Shown here: positions 26,133 to 36,056 of the stretch, piece after piece
Layout: each line of letters opens with the position of its first letter
Position numbering within the stretch: the stretch's first letter is position 1
Made by a program: the position numbers and the translations under genes
NCBI GenBank assembly: GCA_004557975.1
Contig: SFEV01000001.1
Coordinates: forward strand, 62,001 to 126,000
Length of the DNA stretch: 64,000 nucleotides
DNA from: Lachnospiraceae bacterium
GTDB lineage: Bacteria; Bacillota; Clostridia; Lachnospirales; Lachnospiraceae
Reading direction: 5' to 3'
Notes under the pieces: generated by a model
Databases searched by the model: none
Seen by the model: only the letters and a program-made list of their open reading frames with translations
What the model was told of the DNA's origin: nothing

Positions 26133-27959
26133 TTACTCTACTGTTACGGATTTTGCCAGATTCCGCGGCTTGTCAACGTCGCAGCCCTTTCCGATTGCCA
26201 CGTAATAGCCGAACAGCTGCAGCGGAATCACTGCAAGTGAATTCGTAAAATATTTATTTGTCTTCGGTATATAAATCACATAGTCTGCCGCTTTCTCCAC
26301 CTCGGTATTTCCCACGTTTGTCACCGCAAGCAGGAATGCACCGCGTGTCCTCACTTCGACCATGTTGCTGATCATCTTCTTGTACAGCTCCTCCTGCGTC
26401 AGCACCGCAGCAACCAGCGTTCCCTCCTCAATCAGGGATATGGTTCCGTGCTTCAGCTCTCCCGCTGCATACGCCTCGGAGTGGATATAGGAGATTTCCT
26501 TCAGTTTCAGGGAACCCTCCAGTGAAATCGCATAGTCAAGACCGCGGCCGATAAAGAAAATGTCCTTCGCCGCAATGTAACGGTTGGCAAAGCGCTGAAT
26601 TCTCTCTTTCTGACCCAGCAGCATTTCAATCTGTTCCGGAATCATTTTCAGATCGTTCACCATCTCATCAATCTCATCCTGAGACACAGTGCCGCGCACC
26701 TGAGCGAATTTCATGGCCAGCAGATATTCTGCGATGAGCTGTGTGCTGTACGCCTTCGTCGTCGCGACAGCAATCTCCGGTCCTGCCCATGTGTACATCA
26801 CCTTGTCTGTCTCTCTGGCAATGGAGCTTCCGACTACATTGACAATTCCCAGCGTCTTGATACCGCGGGCTTTTGCCTCCCGCAGTGCGGCCAGAGTGTC
26901 GGCCGTCTCTCCGGACTGGCTCACCACAATCAGCAGCGTACCATCATCGAGAATAGGATTGCGGTACCGGAATTCAGATGCCAGATCCACCTCCACCGGA
27001 ATTCTTGCAAGCCCCTCAAAAACGTACTTTGCAGAAACACCCGTGTGGTATGCAGAACCGCAGGCAACAATATAAATCTTGCGGATCGCGCGGATCTCCT
27101 CATCCGTCATACCAAGCTCTTCAATCTCAATCCTGCCGTCGCGGATTCTCGGATTCAGCGTATCCAGCACAGCCTTCGGCTGCTCGTAGATTTCCTTGAG
27201 CATAAAGTGCTCATATCCGGCTTTCTCCGCCGCAGAGACATCCCACTGAATCGTGACAGGCTCTTTCTCAATCTCTTCTCCATCCACATTGTAGAAGGAA
27301 AGGCCGTCCTCCGTGAGACATACAATCTCTTCATTTTTTATAAAATAAACGTCTCTCGTATACTTCAGAATCGCCGGAACGTCGGACGCGATCAGATTGC
27401 CGGTCTTTGATTGTCCTGCAATCAGCGGGCTGTCCTTGCGGACTGCATACAGATTTCCCGGATGGTCCCGGAAAATAATGCCGAGAGCATAGGAACCTTC
27501 CACACGATGCATCATACGCATAATTGCATCCAGCGGATCACCCTTGTAATAGTAATCCAGCAGGTGTGCAACGACTTCCGTATCCGTCTCCGAAACAAAT
27601 TTGTAACCCTTTGTCTCCAGCATCTTTTTCAGCTTCAGGTAATTCTCAATAATACCGTTGTGAACGACTGCAATGGACTCCGCCTCATTAAAATGCGGGT
27701 GTGCATTCCGGTCGGAGGGAATTCCGTGGGTCGCCCATCTGGTATGGCCGATGCCGCAGAATCCCGGGAGCTTCTCTCCCCCGTGTGTCGCCTCACGCAG
27801 CACCTTCAGTCTGCCTCTCGCCTTTGCAATCTGAATTTTCTCTCCGTCGAAAACAGCCAGCCCGGCCGAATCATATCCACGGTACTCCAGCTTGTCAAGT
27901 CCGTCCAGCAGAACCGGCGCTGCCTGCTCCGCTCCGATATATCCTACTATTCCACACAT
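26133..27959 (-). CDS. glmS: Glutamine--fructose-6-phosphate aminotransferase
   Basis: Makes glucosamine 6-phosphate from fructose 6-phosphate and glutamine, the first step to UDP-GlcNAc. It has 608 residues. Cys2 is the glutaminase nucleophile (MCGIVGYIG). The glutaminase domain covers about 1-240 and two SIS isomerase domains follow (SQSGETADTLAAL; SLEGSLKLKEISYIH). The C-terminus ends AKSVTVE as usual. It starts 3 bp after a glycosyltransferase gene, with GGAGG inside that gene. There is no room for a glmS ribozyme, so control must differ from the classical Bacillus system. It links the polysaccharide cluster to amino-sugar supply. Confidence 0.98.
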   Translation of the reverse strand: MCGIVGYIGAEQAAPVLLDGLDKLEYRGYDSAGLAVFDGEKIQIAKARGRLKVLREATHGGEKLPGFCGIGHTRWATHGIPSDRNAHPHFNEAESIAVVHNGIIENYLKLKKMLETKGYKFVSETDTEVVAHLLDYYYKGDPLDAIMRMMHRVEGSYALGIIFRDHPGNLYAVRKDSPLIAGQSKTGNLIASDVPAILKYTRDVYFIKNEEIVCLTEDGLSFYNVDGEEIEKEPVTIQWDVSAAEKAGYEHFMLKEIYEQPKAVLDTLNPRIRDGRIEIEELGMTDEEIRAIRKIYIVACGSAYHTGVSAKYVFEGLARIPVEVDLASEFRYRNPILDDGTLLIVVSQSGETADTLAALREAKARGIKTLGIVNVVGSSIARETDKVMYTWAGPEIAVATTKAYSTQLIAEYLLAMKFAQVRGTVSQDEIDEMVNDLKMIPEQIEMLLGQKERIQRFANRYIAAKDIFFIGRGLDYAISLEGSLKLKEISYIHSEAYAAGELKHGTISLIEEGTLVAAVLTQEELYKKMISNMVEVRTRGAFLLAVTNVGNTEVEKAADYVIYIPKTNKYFTNSLAVIPLQLFGYYVAIGKGCDVDKPRNLAKSVTVE

Positions 27960-27962
27960 ATG

Positions 27963-28904
27963 TTACCTCCAATATTCCTGATTCATTGTGCATGCCATAA
28001 TCAGCCATCGCGGAAGCTTCCGAAAATTCCTGCCGAGGCGGTAGCCGATGTATTTACATCCGCTCACATACACCAGCTTCGGCAGAAGGTACGCTTTTCC
28101 CGCACCGATCAGGTACGATGCGCTCTTCTTCACCATCCGGATACCCTCACTCTCTGAACTGACTCCCCCAAACACCTCCGGATGCTCCGCCTGAGATACA
28201 CCCAGGTCGAAATTCCGGTGAAATTGCTGCAGCCCGCTGTAATTGTGGGAATGGATCACCTTCGCTTCCGCGCAGTATGCCACTGCCCGTCGGTTCCGGA
28301 TCAGCTTTCCCGCAAATATCATATCCTCATTAAATATGGTATGACGTTCAAACCCGCCAAGCTCCTCATATGCGCTTCTTCTGTACATCGCACATACGTT
28401 GGAGCAGAAAAATGTCTTTACCCCAAGTTCAGGCAGATCCTCCGCCATCTTAACTCTGCTGTATTCCCCGTAATTGAAGCTTCTCGTATACTGTTCCAGG
28501 ATATCACAGTCCTCCCGCGGAAGCTGTCTCCCATACGCTGCGCAGACAACCGGATTTTCAAACATTTTCCGCAGAGACCCGATCAGATTTTCATCTGCCG
28601 GAACTGCATCCTGCGTAAGAAACAGAAGATATTCCCCGTGCAGACGTTCTGCCGCCATATGGCGCGTGCCGCCGTGGTCGAATTCCTCTTTGCGGATATG
28701 GATCACCTGAACACCGTCGATCCCCTCCGTGCAGCGCTCATCAAACAGCTCCTTCTCCGTGTTCACCAGAAGAATATGAGACGGAGGAACCGTCTGCCGG
28801 GTCAGCCGCTTCAGAAGCGTACGAAGCTCCACCCCCGGACGGTAAACCGGAATAATCACGTCGATTTCGCCGACGTATGAATCTGCCGTGGTATTTTCTG
28901 CCAT
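27963..28904 (-). CDS. GT2 glycosyltransferase (rhamnosyltransferase-like)
   Basis: A 313-residue GT-A fold enzyme. It has the start of the GT2 domain (VIIPVYRPGVELRTLLKRL), the EFDHGGTRH motif typical of alpha-L-rhamnosyltransferases of the RfbF/RfbN type, and FLTQDAVP as the nucleotide-sugar-binding DxD equivalent. FNEDMIFAGKLI provides the acidic motif of the second half. It lacks membrane segments and should act on the cytoplasmic face on lipid-linked glycan. It is the gene before glmS in the polysaccharide cluster. Rhamnose as donor is supported by rmlB and rmlC in the cluster but remains inference. Confidence 0.87.
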   Translation of the reverse strand: MAENTTADSYVGEIDVIIPVYRPGVELRTLLKRLTRQTVPPSHILLVNTEKELFDERCTEGIDGVQVIHIRKEEFDHGGTRHMAAERLHGEYLLFLTQDAVPADENLIGSLRKMFENPVVCAAYGRQLPREDCDILEQYTRSFNYGEYSRVKMAEDLPELGVKTFFCSNVCAMYRRSAYEELGGFERHTIFNEDMIFAGKLIRNRRAVAYCAEAKVIHSHNYSGLQQFHRNFDLGVSQAEHPEVFGGVSSESEGIRMVKKSASYLIGAGKAYLLPKLVYVSGCKYIGYRLGRNFRKLPRWLIMACTMNQEYWR

Positions 28905-28989
28905 GGATACACCCTCACTGTTCTTATCTCTATCTCATATTTCCCGATGATGCTTCCGTACCGTCTGTCTCCTGTACGCCGGATACCTT

Positions 28990-30333
28990 TTACTGGATTC
29001 CTGTGTCGTTGATAATCTTGTTGCTGATCTCCTGTACTGTCTCGGACGGCTGATAATTTTCCGTGCCGAACAGATACTCATGGAGCTGTGTGACATTGGC
29101 TGCAAGGTTCACCGGCACAACGCAGTCGCCGGCTGAAATGTCTGCCGCCTGCTTATCAAACGGGAAACCTGTTGTATCCACGATATTGTACCGTGCAACT
29201 CCGGTAGCCATGGAAATCAGCTCCGTATTGCTTAAGCTGGTGGAAATGTACGGCATCATGGAATTTACCAGATCAATCAGACCTGTCACACCCTGAGCCT
29301 GTGCAGCCTCGAAAATCTTTCCGAGAACGGTACGCTGACGCTCCGTACGCTTGTAATCCCAGCCCTCCGTATAACGGATACGGCAGTACGCCATGGCCTG
29401 AATTCCTGTCACTCTCTGATATCCCGGTGCGCTCAGCTCCTCATACGGCTCGCCTGTCACCTGAGATGTCTCCACCAGATAGCCGTTGAGCCACTTCAGC
29501 TCTTCATCCGTCACTTCGATTTCAATGCCGCCCAGCTTGTCCACCGCCTTGATGATGGCCTCAAAATCCACCGTCACAAAATCCTTGATATCCAGGTCAA
29601 GGTTTTTATTCAGCATGTTTACAGAACGCTCCGCGCCTCCGCCGGAATAACATTCCGTTGCCTTGCGGTACTCTCCGTTTGTGTTGTCGAGATATGTGTC
29701 ACGATATACAGAGACAAGCCTGATATCGCCTGTCTTCTCATTGATGCTTGCGACCATGATTGTATCACTGTTCGTTCCGCTCTCAAGCTGACCTTCTCTG
29801 GAATCAACGCCGAACAGTGCAATGTTGCGGTATCCTGATTTTCCGATACCGGTATTGATCAGAATATCACTCATCTTTACACGGTCCATTCTGTTGAGCT
29901 GGGCAACGGCAAACAGCCCTCCTGCCAGAATCAGCAGCACAATCAGTTCGATAACAAAAATTACCTTGCGTCCTTTTTTCTTTTTCTTCTTTTTGCCGCC
30001 CTTTCTGCCAGGCTCCGGATTCTCGTAATACTGACCGCCCTGTGGGCCTGCGTAGTACTGCTGTCCCTGACCGCCCTGTGGGCCTCCGTAATACTGCTGT
30101 CCCTGGCCACCCTGCGGACCTCCGTAGTACTGCTGTCCCTGGCCGCCCTGCGCTCCGCTGTAATACTGCTGTCCCTGACCGCCCTGCGCTCCGCTGTAAT
30201 ACTGCTGTCCCTGGCCGCCCTGCGAACCTCCGTAATACTGCTGTCCCTGACCGCCCTGCGGCCCATCATAATACCGCTGTTCCTGCCTGTTGTACTGCTG
30301 CGGCTCCCCTGCGCTTCTCCTTTTCTTTTCCAT
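28990..30333 (-). CDS. LCP-family (LytR-CpsA-Psr) cell-wall glycopolymer ligase with repeat-rich N-terminus
   Basis: Enzyme that transfers lipid-linked wall polymers to peptidoglycan. It has 447 residues. Residues 1-101 are cytoplasmic and carry repeats of a 12-residue Gly/Gln/Tyr unit (GGQGQQYYGGPQ). A Lys-rich stretch (111-122) and one membrane segment (about 123-145) follow, then the extracellular LCP domain. Conserved LCP residues are in LFGVDSREG, SDTIMVASI, SVYRDTYL and the late YCRIRYTEGWDYKRTERQR. The start at 30333 has AAGGGGA; an in-frame ATG at 30357 has none. In this cluster it most likely anchors the Wzm/Wzt-exported polymer. Confidence 0.92.
   Translation of the reverse strand: MEKKRRSAGEPQQYNRQEQRYYDGPQGGQGQQYYGGSQGGQGQQYYSGAQGGQGQQYYSGAQGGQGQQYYGGPQGGQGQQYYGGPQGGQGQQYYAGPQGGQYYENPEPGRKGGKKKKKKKGRKVIFVIELIVLLILAGGLFAVAQLNRMDRVKMSDILINTGIGKSGYRNIALFGVDSREGQLESGTNSDTIMVASINEKTGDIRLVSVYRDTYLDNTNGEYRKATECYSGGGAERSVNMLNKNLDLDIKDFVTVDFEAIIKAVDKLGGIEIEVTDEELKWLNGYLVETSQVTGEPYEELSAPGYQRVTGIQAMAYCRIRYTEGWDYKRTERQRTVLGKIFEAAQAQGVTGLIDLVNSMMPYISTSLSNTELISMATGVARYNIVDTTGFPFDKQAADISAGDCVVPVNLAANVTQLHEYLFGTENYQPSETVQEISNKIINDTGIQ
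30031..30258 (-). repeat. In-frame 36-bp repeats in the LCP gene
   Basis: About six copies of a 36-bp unit encoding QGGQGQQYYxGx, in the predicted cytoplasmic tail, ending at a shortened QGGQYY copy. Confidence 0.88.
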
Positions 30334-30430
30334 GATTCCCCTTCTTTCTGAATGCATTTGTTAACTGTTCCATAATTGAAGAATTCAGAGTACAGTCTCC
30401 CTCAGCGGGATCGCTGCCTTTCTGAACATA

Positions 30431-31831
30431 TCAGTAAGCATTTTTGTTCACAAATCCCTTAAGCGGTGTCATAAGCAGAATCTTTATGTCAAGCCCCACC
30501 GACCAGTTTTCAATATAATAAAGGTCATGCTCAATTCTCTTTTTGATCGATGTATTTCCGCGGTAACCATTCACCTGCGCCCATCCTGTCATCCCGGGAC
30601 GCACCTGGTGCTTGATCATGTAACGCGGAATCTCCTCCCGGAATTTCTCCACAAACTGTGGCCGCTCCGGTCTGGGTCCCACCAGGCTCATATCTCCCTT
30701 CAGCACATTGAAAAGCTGCGGAAGCTCGTCAATGCTTGTCTTCCGTATAAATCTTCCCACCGGTGTGACACGCGGATCGTTCTTGATGGTCCATCCCTTT
30801 TTCTCATCCGCTTTGGACTGTACCTCCATGGAACGGAATTTGTACATCTGGAATGGCTGATTATGCAGTCCCACCCGCTCCTGCTTAAAAATCAGCGGTC
30901 CCGGAGAGCTCACCCTGACCGCAATGGCTGCCAGAAGCATGACCGGAGAAAACAGCACAATACATACGAGAGAGCCCACCACATCCATGGAACGCTTAAC
31001 CATCATATTAAACGTATTGGAAAGCGGAACGTGACGGATATTGATGACAGGAAGACCGAGAATGTCCTCCGTATACGGCTTTGTGGGAATAATATTGCTG
31101 TAATCCGGAATAAACTTCGTGTGTACGCCGGATTTCTCGCACATGGCGACAATACGCTCCAGTTTATAGTATTCATTCAGTCCCAGAGTAATGGCAATCT
31201 CGTCAGGATTATTGCCGTCAAGAATATAACTCAGGCTCTCCGTCGCTCCCAGTACCTCCACATTGCGGTACAGCGTCCCTGTCGGCACATTGTCGTCGAG
31301 AATTCCCATAATCCGGTAGCCCCACTGTGGATTCTGCACAATGCGGTCTATATATTCCTCCGCAGCCCGGCTGTAGCCCACAAGAATCACATGCTTCTGG
31401 TTCAGCCCCAGCTTCCTGGCATTCATCAGAACAAGGCGAACAGCATTTCTCTCCGCCACCGTCAGAACCACGTTCAGAGTAAAGAACACAACCAGGAGAC
31501 GACGTGAAACGTCGCCCTGCTTGATCAGGTAGAGTACCGCCATAAAGGTCAGCGCACCGATAATATTTGCCTTGAGGATGTTGCTGCCCTCCAGCCTGCG
31601 CCCCTGCATCCGCTTCGGCGTATACAGATTGCACGCATAGTATAGCAGCAAAAAAAATGGCACCAGAAGTACAAGTGCCATTATATAAATTTCAGGCGGA
31701 AGAACGCCGATCTCATCTTCACGGACATTCGTCATCATGACGTACCATGCAATCAGGTACGATACAATGATCACGAATCCATCCAGCACTACCTGAAGAC
31801 GATTAAAATATTTCTGATTATCTTTAATCAA
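30431..31831 (-). CDS. Polyprenyl-phosphate glycosyl-1-phosphate transferase (WcaJ/CpsE type)
   Basis: Initiating enzyme that transfers a sugar 1-phosphate to undecaprenyl phosphate. It has 466 residues: four N-terminal membrane segments, a CoA-binding-like Rossmann region (HVILVGYSRAAEEYIDRIV, about 145), a fifth membrane segment and the C-terminal bacterial sugar transferase domain. The latter shows KRSMDVVGS, the YKFRSM motif, IDELPQLFNVLKGDMSLVGPRP and RPGMTGWAQVNG. It lies mid-cluster after the GT2 genes. The donor sugar (glucose, galactose or GlcNAc phosphate) cannot be fixed. Confidence 0.93.
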   Translation of the reverse strand: MIKDNQKYFNRLQVVLDGFVIIVSYLIAWYVMMTNVREDEIGVLPPEIYIMALVLLVPFFLLLYYACNLYTPKRMQGRRLEGSNILKANIIGALTFMAVLYLIKQGDVSRRLLVVFFTLNVVLTVAERNAVRLVLMNARKLGLNQKHVILVGYSRAAEEYIDRIVQNPQWGYRIMGILDDNVPTGTLYRNVEVLGATESLSYILDGNNPDEIAITLGLNEYYKLERIVAMCEKSGVHTKFIPDYSNIIPTKPYTEDILGLPVINIRHVPLSNTFNMMVKRSMDVVGSLVCIVLFSPVMLLAAIAVRVSSPGPLIFKQERVGLHNQPFQMYKFRSMEVQSKADEKKGWTIKNDPRVTPVGRFIRKTSIDELPQLFNVLKGDMSLVGPRPERPQFVEKFREEIPRYMIKHQVRPGMTGWAQVNGYRGNTSIKKRIEHDLYYIENWSVGLDIKILLMTPLKGFVNKNAY

Positions 31832-31895
31832 AATTTCTCACCCCTGTCGCATCCGCTGCTTTCCTCCCACACCGGGATATCACTCACCGTAATCG

Positions 31896-32855
31896 TCAGA
31901 AATCAGACAGTCTGCGTACTACATTTACCCAAAGCTCCCACTGTATCTTCAGGTAATGCTTCAGGTTCCCGCTGCGGAACCTCACTTTTTTTTCTCTGCT
32001 GCAGAGCCTGACTCCCTTCACAAGTCCTGCAGCGTACTCCCTCAGGTATCCCTTCTTTCCAAAGAATACCAGCTTTATCAGAAATCCAGCCGCCAGAAAC
32101 GGCAGGTTCAGCAGAATCTGCGGCCACGGCATATTCTTGTATACCAGATAAATACTGTTTCTGGAGGAATGTTTCACCTTGAAATCGTTGTAGACGGAAC
32201 CGCTGGTGGCGCTACCCACGTGGCGTACGACCGCCGACGGAATATAACGGATACGATACCCCGCAATCCTTGCCCGCCACGATACATCAATATCCTCCAG
32301 ATACGCAAAATGCACCTCATCAAACAGACCTGTCTCATCGAACACCGACCGCCGGTAAATGGCAGCACCGGCGCAGGCCGAAAAAATATATCTTTCCCTG
32401 TCATATCGCGATGACGGCTTTCCCTTTCCCAGGGCGTACGCCCATCCAAGAGCACAGTAATAGTCTCCGGCATTGTCCATCAGGTCAGGATCTGCCATCT
32501 GCACCATCTTTGAGGCGCAGGAAAAAAGCTTCGGGTCCGCCTCCATGGCACCTACCAGCTCTTCTATAAAGAATGTGTCACAGACCGTATCATTATTCAG
32601 AAGAACCACATACGGGGTCTCTGTCCGGCGAATTCCCTCATTAACTGCCCGGCAGAAGCCAAGATTCTCCTCAAATCGAATCACTTCCACCTCCGGATAA
32701 TGGGACTCGACATAGTCGGCACTTCCGTCGGCAGATCCGTTGTCTATCAGAATCACAGAAAAATCCTGTCTGCTCTGCTCCATCAGTGAGTCGAGGCAGT
32801 CCCTGAGGTACTGCATCCCGTTCAGATTCGGTATGACTACTGTTGCTATCTGCAT
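31896..32855 (-). CDS. GT2 glycosyltransferase (RgpB/WbbL-like)
   Basis: A 319-residue GT2 enzyme with TVVIPNLNGMQYLRDCLDSL, LIDNGSADGSADYV, the NLGFCRAVNEGI motif and LLNNDT as DxD equivalent. FAYLEDIDVSWRARIAGY holds the catalytic acidic residues. This pattern is common in rhamnosyltransferases. A hydrophobic segment near residue 240-260 may help membrane association. It starts 17 bp after the upstream two-domain transferase gene. Confidence 0.87.
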   Translation of the reverse strand: MQIATVVIPNLNGMQYLRDCLDSLMEQSRQDFSVILIDNGSADGSADYVESHYPEVEVIRFEENLGFCRAVNEGIRRTETPYVVLLNNDTVCDTFFIEELVGAMEADPKLFSCASKMVQMADPDLMDNAGDYYCALGWAYALGKGKPSSRYDRERYIFSACAGAAIYRRSVFDETGLFDEVHFAYLEDIDVSWRARIAGYRIRYIPSAVVRHVGSATSGSVYNDFKVKHSSRNSIYLVYKNMPWPQILLNLPFLAAGFLIKLVFFGKKGYLREYAAGLVKGVRLCSREKKVRFRSGNLKHYLKIQWELWVNVVRRLSDF

Positions 32856-32872
32856 GTTCCAACCTCAGCTTC

Positions 32873-34708
32873 TCACCCTTTATAGCGCAGCGAATAATTC
32901 CACTTGCTCAGGGAGAGATTCTTATTGTAATACGGATCACCCTCCTTCAGTATGGTGATCCAGTGGCTGCGCATGTATTCGATTTCATTCTGGAAGCGCT
33001 GCACTTTCTCCTTTGTGTTCTCCGCACCGCGGGTCTTCGACTCGTAATGGTACAGCTCGGCATAAGGATCATACACGATCAGATAACCGGCCTTCCTCAG
33101 CCTCAGACAGAAATCCACATCATTAAATGCCACAGCAAGCTTCTCCTCGAAACCGCCCACGGCCTCACAGGCCTCTCTCTTTACCATCATGCATGCGGCG
33201 GTGACGGCACTGAGATCCTGCTGCAGTGACTCCCGGTGCATATATCCGGTGTGTGAGCGCTTCAGCCCCACAAAAATATTTCCGGCGATGCCGCCAAGCC
33301 CCACAATAATACCTGCATGCTGGATTGTGTTGTCCGGATAATACAGCCGTGCTCCGACTGCACCGGTTCCCGGGCGCTGACAGTGACTCAGCATCTCCGT
33401 AATCCAGCTGCCGTCTATGATTTCCATGTCGTTATTCAGGAACAGCAGATAGTCACCCTTTGCATGGCTGATCCCGAAATTATTGATCGCAGAATAATTA
33501 AATTCTCTGTCCCAATATACAACATGAATTCCGTTTCGTCCATCTATTTCTTTATAATACTGGAAAATTTCATCAGTTTTACTGTTATTTTCGACAATGA
33601 TAATCTCAAAATTCCGATAAGTGGTCTTTTCCAGAACGGAGCGCAGACATTTTTCCAGTGTGTCCTTCTCATCCTTATTGGGAATGATAATCGACACAAG
33701 AGGCTCTCCCTTTACCCGGTACCTCACCCGGTAAAATCCAAAATCTTTTTTGCGCACAACCTCCCCGTCGAGACCACAGCGCAGAAGATGTGCCTCGATG
33801 GCCCGTGTCCCGGCATCATACGCATACTGTTTGCTGATGGGATTGTCGGCCGTAGACTGCGCATGCGTCCTCCAGTGATACAAAATCCTGGGGACATGAC
33901 AGATCCTCTCCGCCTGTTCACTGCAGCGCAGAATAAAATCATAGTCCTGAGCGCCGTCATACTGACTGTCGAAACCTCCTGTGCGTTCCAGAAGACTTCC
34001 GGATATCACCAGAAAATGACAGATATAATTGTTGGAGCGAAGCAGATCCGGTGAAAAATCCGGCTTCAGATTCGGCCCGAAATGCTCCGCGCCGTCACCG
34101 GAAACCTTGTCCTCATCCGTGTAGATCATGTCAGGGCATGGCCTGCCCGCCTGCCTTTCCCTCTCTATCCGGGAAACAATCTCAAACAGCGCGTCCGGCG
34201 CAAGCAGATCATCATGGTCCAGCATGCCGACGTATGCACCTGCAGCCATTTCCAGAGCCGCATTCGTATTGCCTGCAATTCCCGCATTATTCTGCAGCTT
34301 CCTGACACGGATTCTCTCATCCGCCGCCTCATACTCCTCCAGCACACGGTTCAGATTCTCATCCTCCGGACTTCCATTTGCAAGGCACAGCTCCCAGTGC
34401 GGGTACGTCTGCTGTCTCACCGACTCAATCATCTCCCGGAGATACTTCTCCGGTGTCCGGTAAAGGGGAACCGCAATACTGAATGTGAGAGGATTCTCCC
34501 ACTTCTTCCGGCGCTGGCGCTCCAGCACTTCCTGTGCGGCACGGTGCTCCTCATACCAGGGTCCGTAAGGCACCTCCTCCGGCTCAATCCGGTCGCTTAA
34601 GCGGATCAGAAATTCCTTCACACCAAAGTGCTGCAGATATTTCAGCCCTTTTCGGATGTTGTACAGATTCAGTTTTCTGATCAGATTTGTCACTTTGTTT
34701 TCTGCCAT
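32873..34708 (-). CDS. Two-domain GT2 glycosyltransferase
   Basis: A 611-residue protein with two GT2 domains. The first (about 75-290) has VPLYRTPEKYLREMIESVRQ and the LDHDD motif. The second (about 340-590) has SIIIPNKDEKDTLEKCLRSV, LFLNNDMEII and FNDVDFCLRLRKAGY. It could form two linkages or make a disaccharide repeat. It is a clear paralogue of the 815-residue protein encoded at 40283-42730 but lacks that protein's N-terminal beta-rich region. The start at 34708 has GGAGG 5 nt upstream; an in-frame upstream extension lacks one. Confidence 0.9.
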   Translation of the reverse strand: MAENKVTNLIRKLNLYNIRKGLKYLQHFGVKEFLIRLSDRIEPEEVPYGPWYEEHRAAQEVLERQRRKKWENPLTFSIAVPLYRTPEKYLREMIESVRQQTYPHWELCLANGSPEDENLNRVLEEYEAADERIRVRKLQNNAGIAGNTNAALEMAAGAYVGMLDHDDLLAPDALFEIVSRIERERQAGRPCPDMIYTDEDKVSGDGAEHFGPNLKPDFSPDLLRSNNYICHFLVISGSLLERTGGFDSQYDGAQDYDFILRCSEQAERICHVPRILYHWRTHAQSTADNPISKQYAYDAGTRAIEAHLLRCGLDGEVVRKKDFGFYRVRYRVKGEPLVSIIIPNKDEKDTLEKCLRSVLEKTTYRNFEIIIVENNSKTDEIFQYYKEIDGRNGIHVVYWDREFNYSAINNFGISHAKGDYLLFLNNDMEIIDGSWITEMLSHCQRPGTGAVGARLYYPDNTIQHAGIIVGLGGIAGNIFVGLKRSHTGYMHRESLQQDLSAVTAACMMVKREACEAVGGFEEKLAVAFNDVDFCLRLRKAGYLIVYDPYAELYHYESKTRGAENTKEKVQRFQNEIEYMRSHWITILKEGDPYYNKNLSLSKWNYSLRYKG

Positions 34709-34802
34709 GAATCCTCCGTGCCTGTCGTTCCCATTATCCGTAATTTCTGTCATCTGTCGCCCTGCTGTCTGATGCTCCTGCAGCGGCACGTGAACAGTAC
34801 CA

Positions 34803-35945
34803 TCAGTATCCCGTATACTCCAGCAGACACTGAGTCACATACTTCACATCCTCCATATCGAGGCCGTAGAACATCGGCAGACGCATCAGACACTCGCTCT
34901 CTTTCGTCGTATACACATCCTCACCGGAAAAGCGGCCGTATTTCAGTCCTGCCGGCGCCGTATGCAGCGGAATGTAATGGAATACACACTGTACCCCTTT
35001 TTCCTTCATATAGCTGATCAGATCCGAACGTGTCTTCAGATCCTTTACCTTTAAATAATACATATGCGCATTATGTACACAGCCCTCCGGAAGGACAGGA
35101 CGATGAATCAGTCCCTTTTCCTCCAGCACAGCCAGATGCTCGTGATAATAATTGAAAATCTCCATACGCCTGTCATTGATCTTTTCCATATCGAGAAGCT
35201 GTGCATACAGATACGCCGCATTCATATCGCTTGGCAGATAGGAGGAACCGTAGCTGACCCACGTATATTTGTCAATCTGTCCCCTGAAAAACTTGCTGCG
35301 GTTCGTACCCTTTTCCCGGAGAATCTCCGCACGCTCCAGATACGCCGGATCGTGAAACAGCAGCGCACCGCCCTCACCCATGGTATAATTCTTCGTCTCA
35401 TGGAAGCTGTAGCAGCCGAAATCGCCGATTGTGCCAAGAGCTTTTCCTTTATAATAAGCATTCACACCCTGTGCCGCATCCTCCACAACCTTCAGATGAT
35501 ACCTGCGTGCGATATCCATAATTGTATCCATCTCGCAGGCCACACCGGCGTAATGTACCGGAACAATCACCCTCGTCCTGTCTGTAATTGCCGCCTCAAT
35601 CTTTGTCTCATCAATGTTCATGGTATCCGGCCGGATATCCACAAACACCAGCTTTGCCCCCTGCAGCACAAATGCATCTGCAGTCGACACGAAGGTATAG
35701 GCCGGCATGATGACCTCATCCCCCGGCTTCAGATCGCAGAGGAACGCCGCCATCTCAAGTGCGTGTGTGCAGGATGTGGTCAGAAGCACATGCCTGGCAC
35801 CGAACTTTTCCTGCATCTGCTCCGAGCACTTCTTCGTAAAAGGTCCGTCGCCGCAGAGCTTGCCGTTGGCAATCGCCTGCTCCATATATTTCGTCTCCGT
35901 TCCGAGAAACGGAGCACGGTTAAACTCAATTTTTTTTCTTTCCAT
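34803..35945 (-). CDS. wecE: dTDP-4-amino-4,6-dideoxygalactose transaminase
   Basis: A DegT/DnrJ/EryC1-family PLP aminotransferase of 380 residues that closely follows E. coli WecE (RffA). It should convert dTDP-4-keto-6-deoxyglucose, the RmlB product, to dTDP-Fuc4N. Conserved stretches include GKLCGDGPFT, SCTHALEMAA, PAYTFVSTADAFV, PVHYAGVACEMD, Asp156 in VEDAAQG and the PLP Lys185 in SFHETKNYT. The start at 35945 follows GGGGAGATCATT. It lies 94 bp before the two-domain GT2 gene. In this cluster it points to an amino-deoxy sugar in the polymer. Confidence 0.93.
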   Translation of the reverse strand: MERKKIEFNRAPFLGTETKYMEQAIANGKLCGDGPFTKKCSEQMQEKFGARHVLLTTSCTHALEMAAFLCDLKPGDEVIMPAYTFVSTADAFVLQGAKLVFVDIRPDTMNIDETKIEAAITDRTRVIVPVHYAGVACEMDTIMDIARRYHLKVVEDAAQGVNAYYKGKALGTIGDFGCYSFHETKNYTMGEGGALLFHDPAYLERAEILREKGTNRSKFFRGQIDKYTWVSYGSSYLPSDMNAAYLYAQLLDMEKINDRRMEIFNYYHEHLAVLEEKGLIHRPVLPEGCVHNAHMYYLKVKDLKTRSDLISYMKEKGVQCVFHYIPLHTAPAGLKYGRFSGEDVYTTKESECLMRLPMFYGLDMEDVKYVTQCLLEYTGY

Positions 35946-36056
35946 AATGATCTCCCCACGCAAATAAATGATAAATCATAAATCGACGAAATAACTGGTA
36001 CTATCATACAGCAATCTTCCGGAAACTGCAACACAAGAAAAAAAGAAGAGCACAAA

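Noticed and set aside
27960..27990. glmS ribozyme
   Set aside because: glmS starts 3 bp after the preceding coding sequence, leaving no room for the ribozyme.
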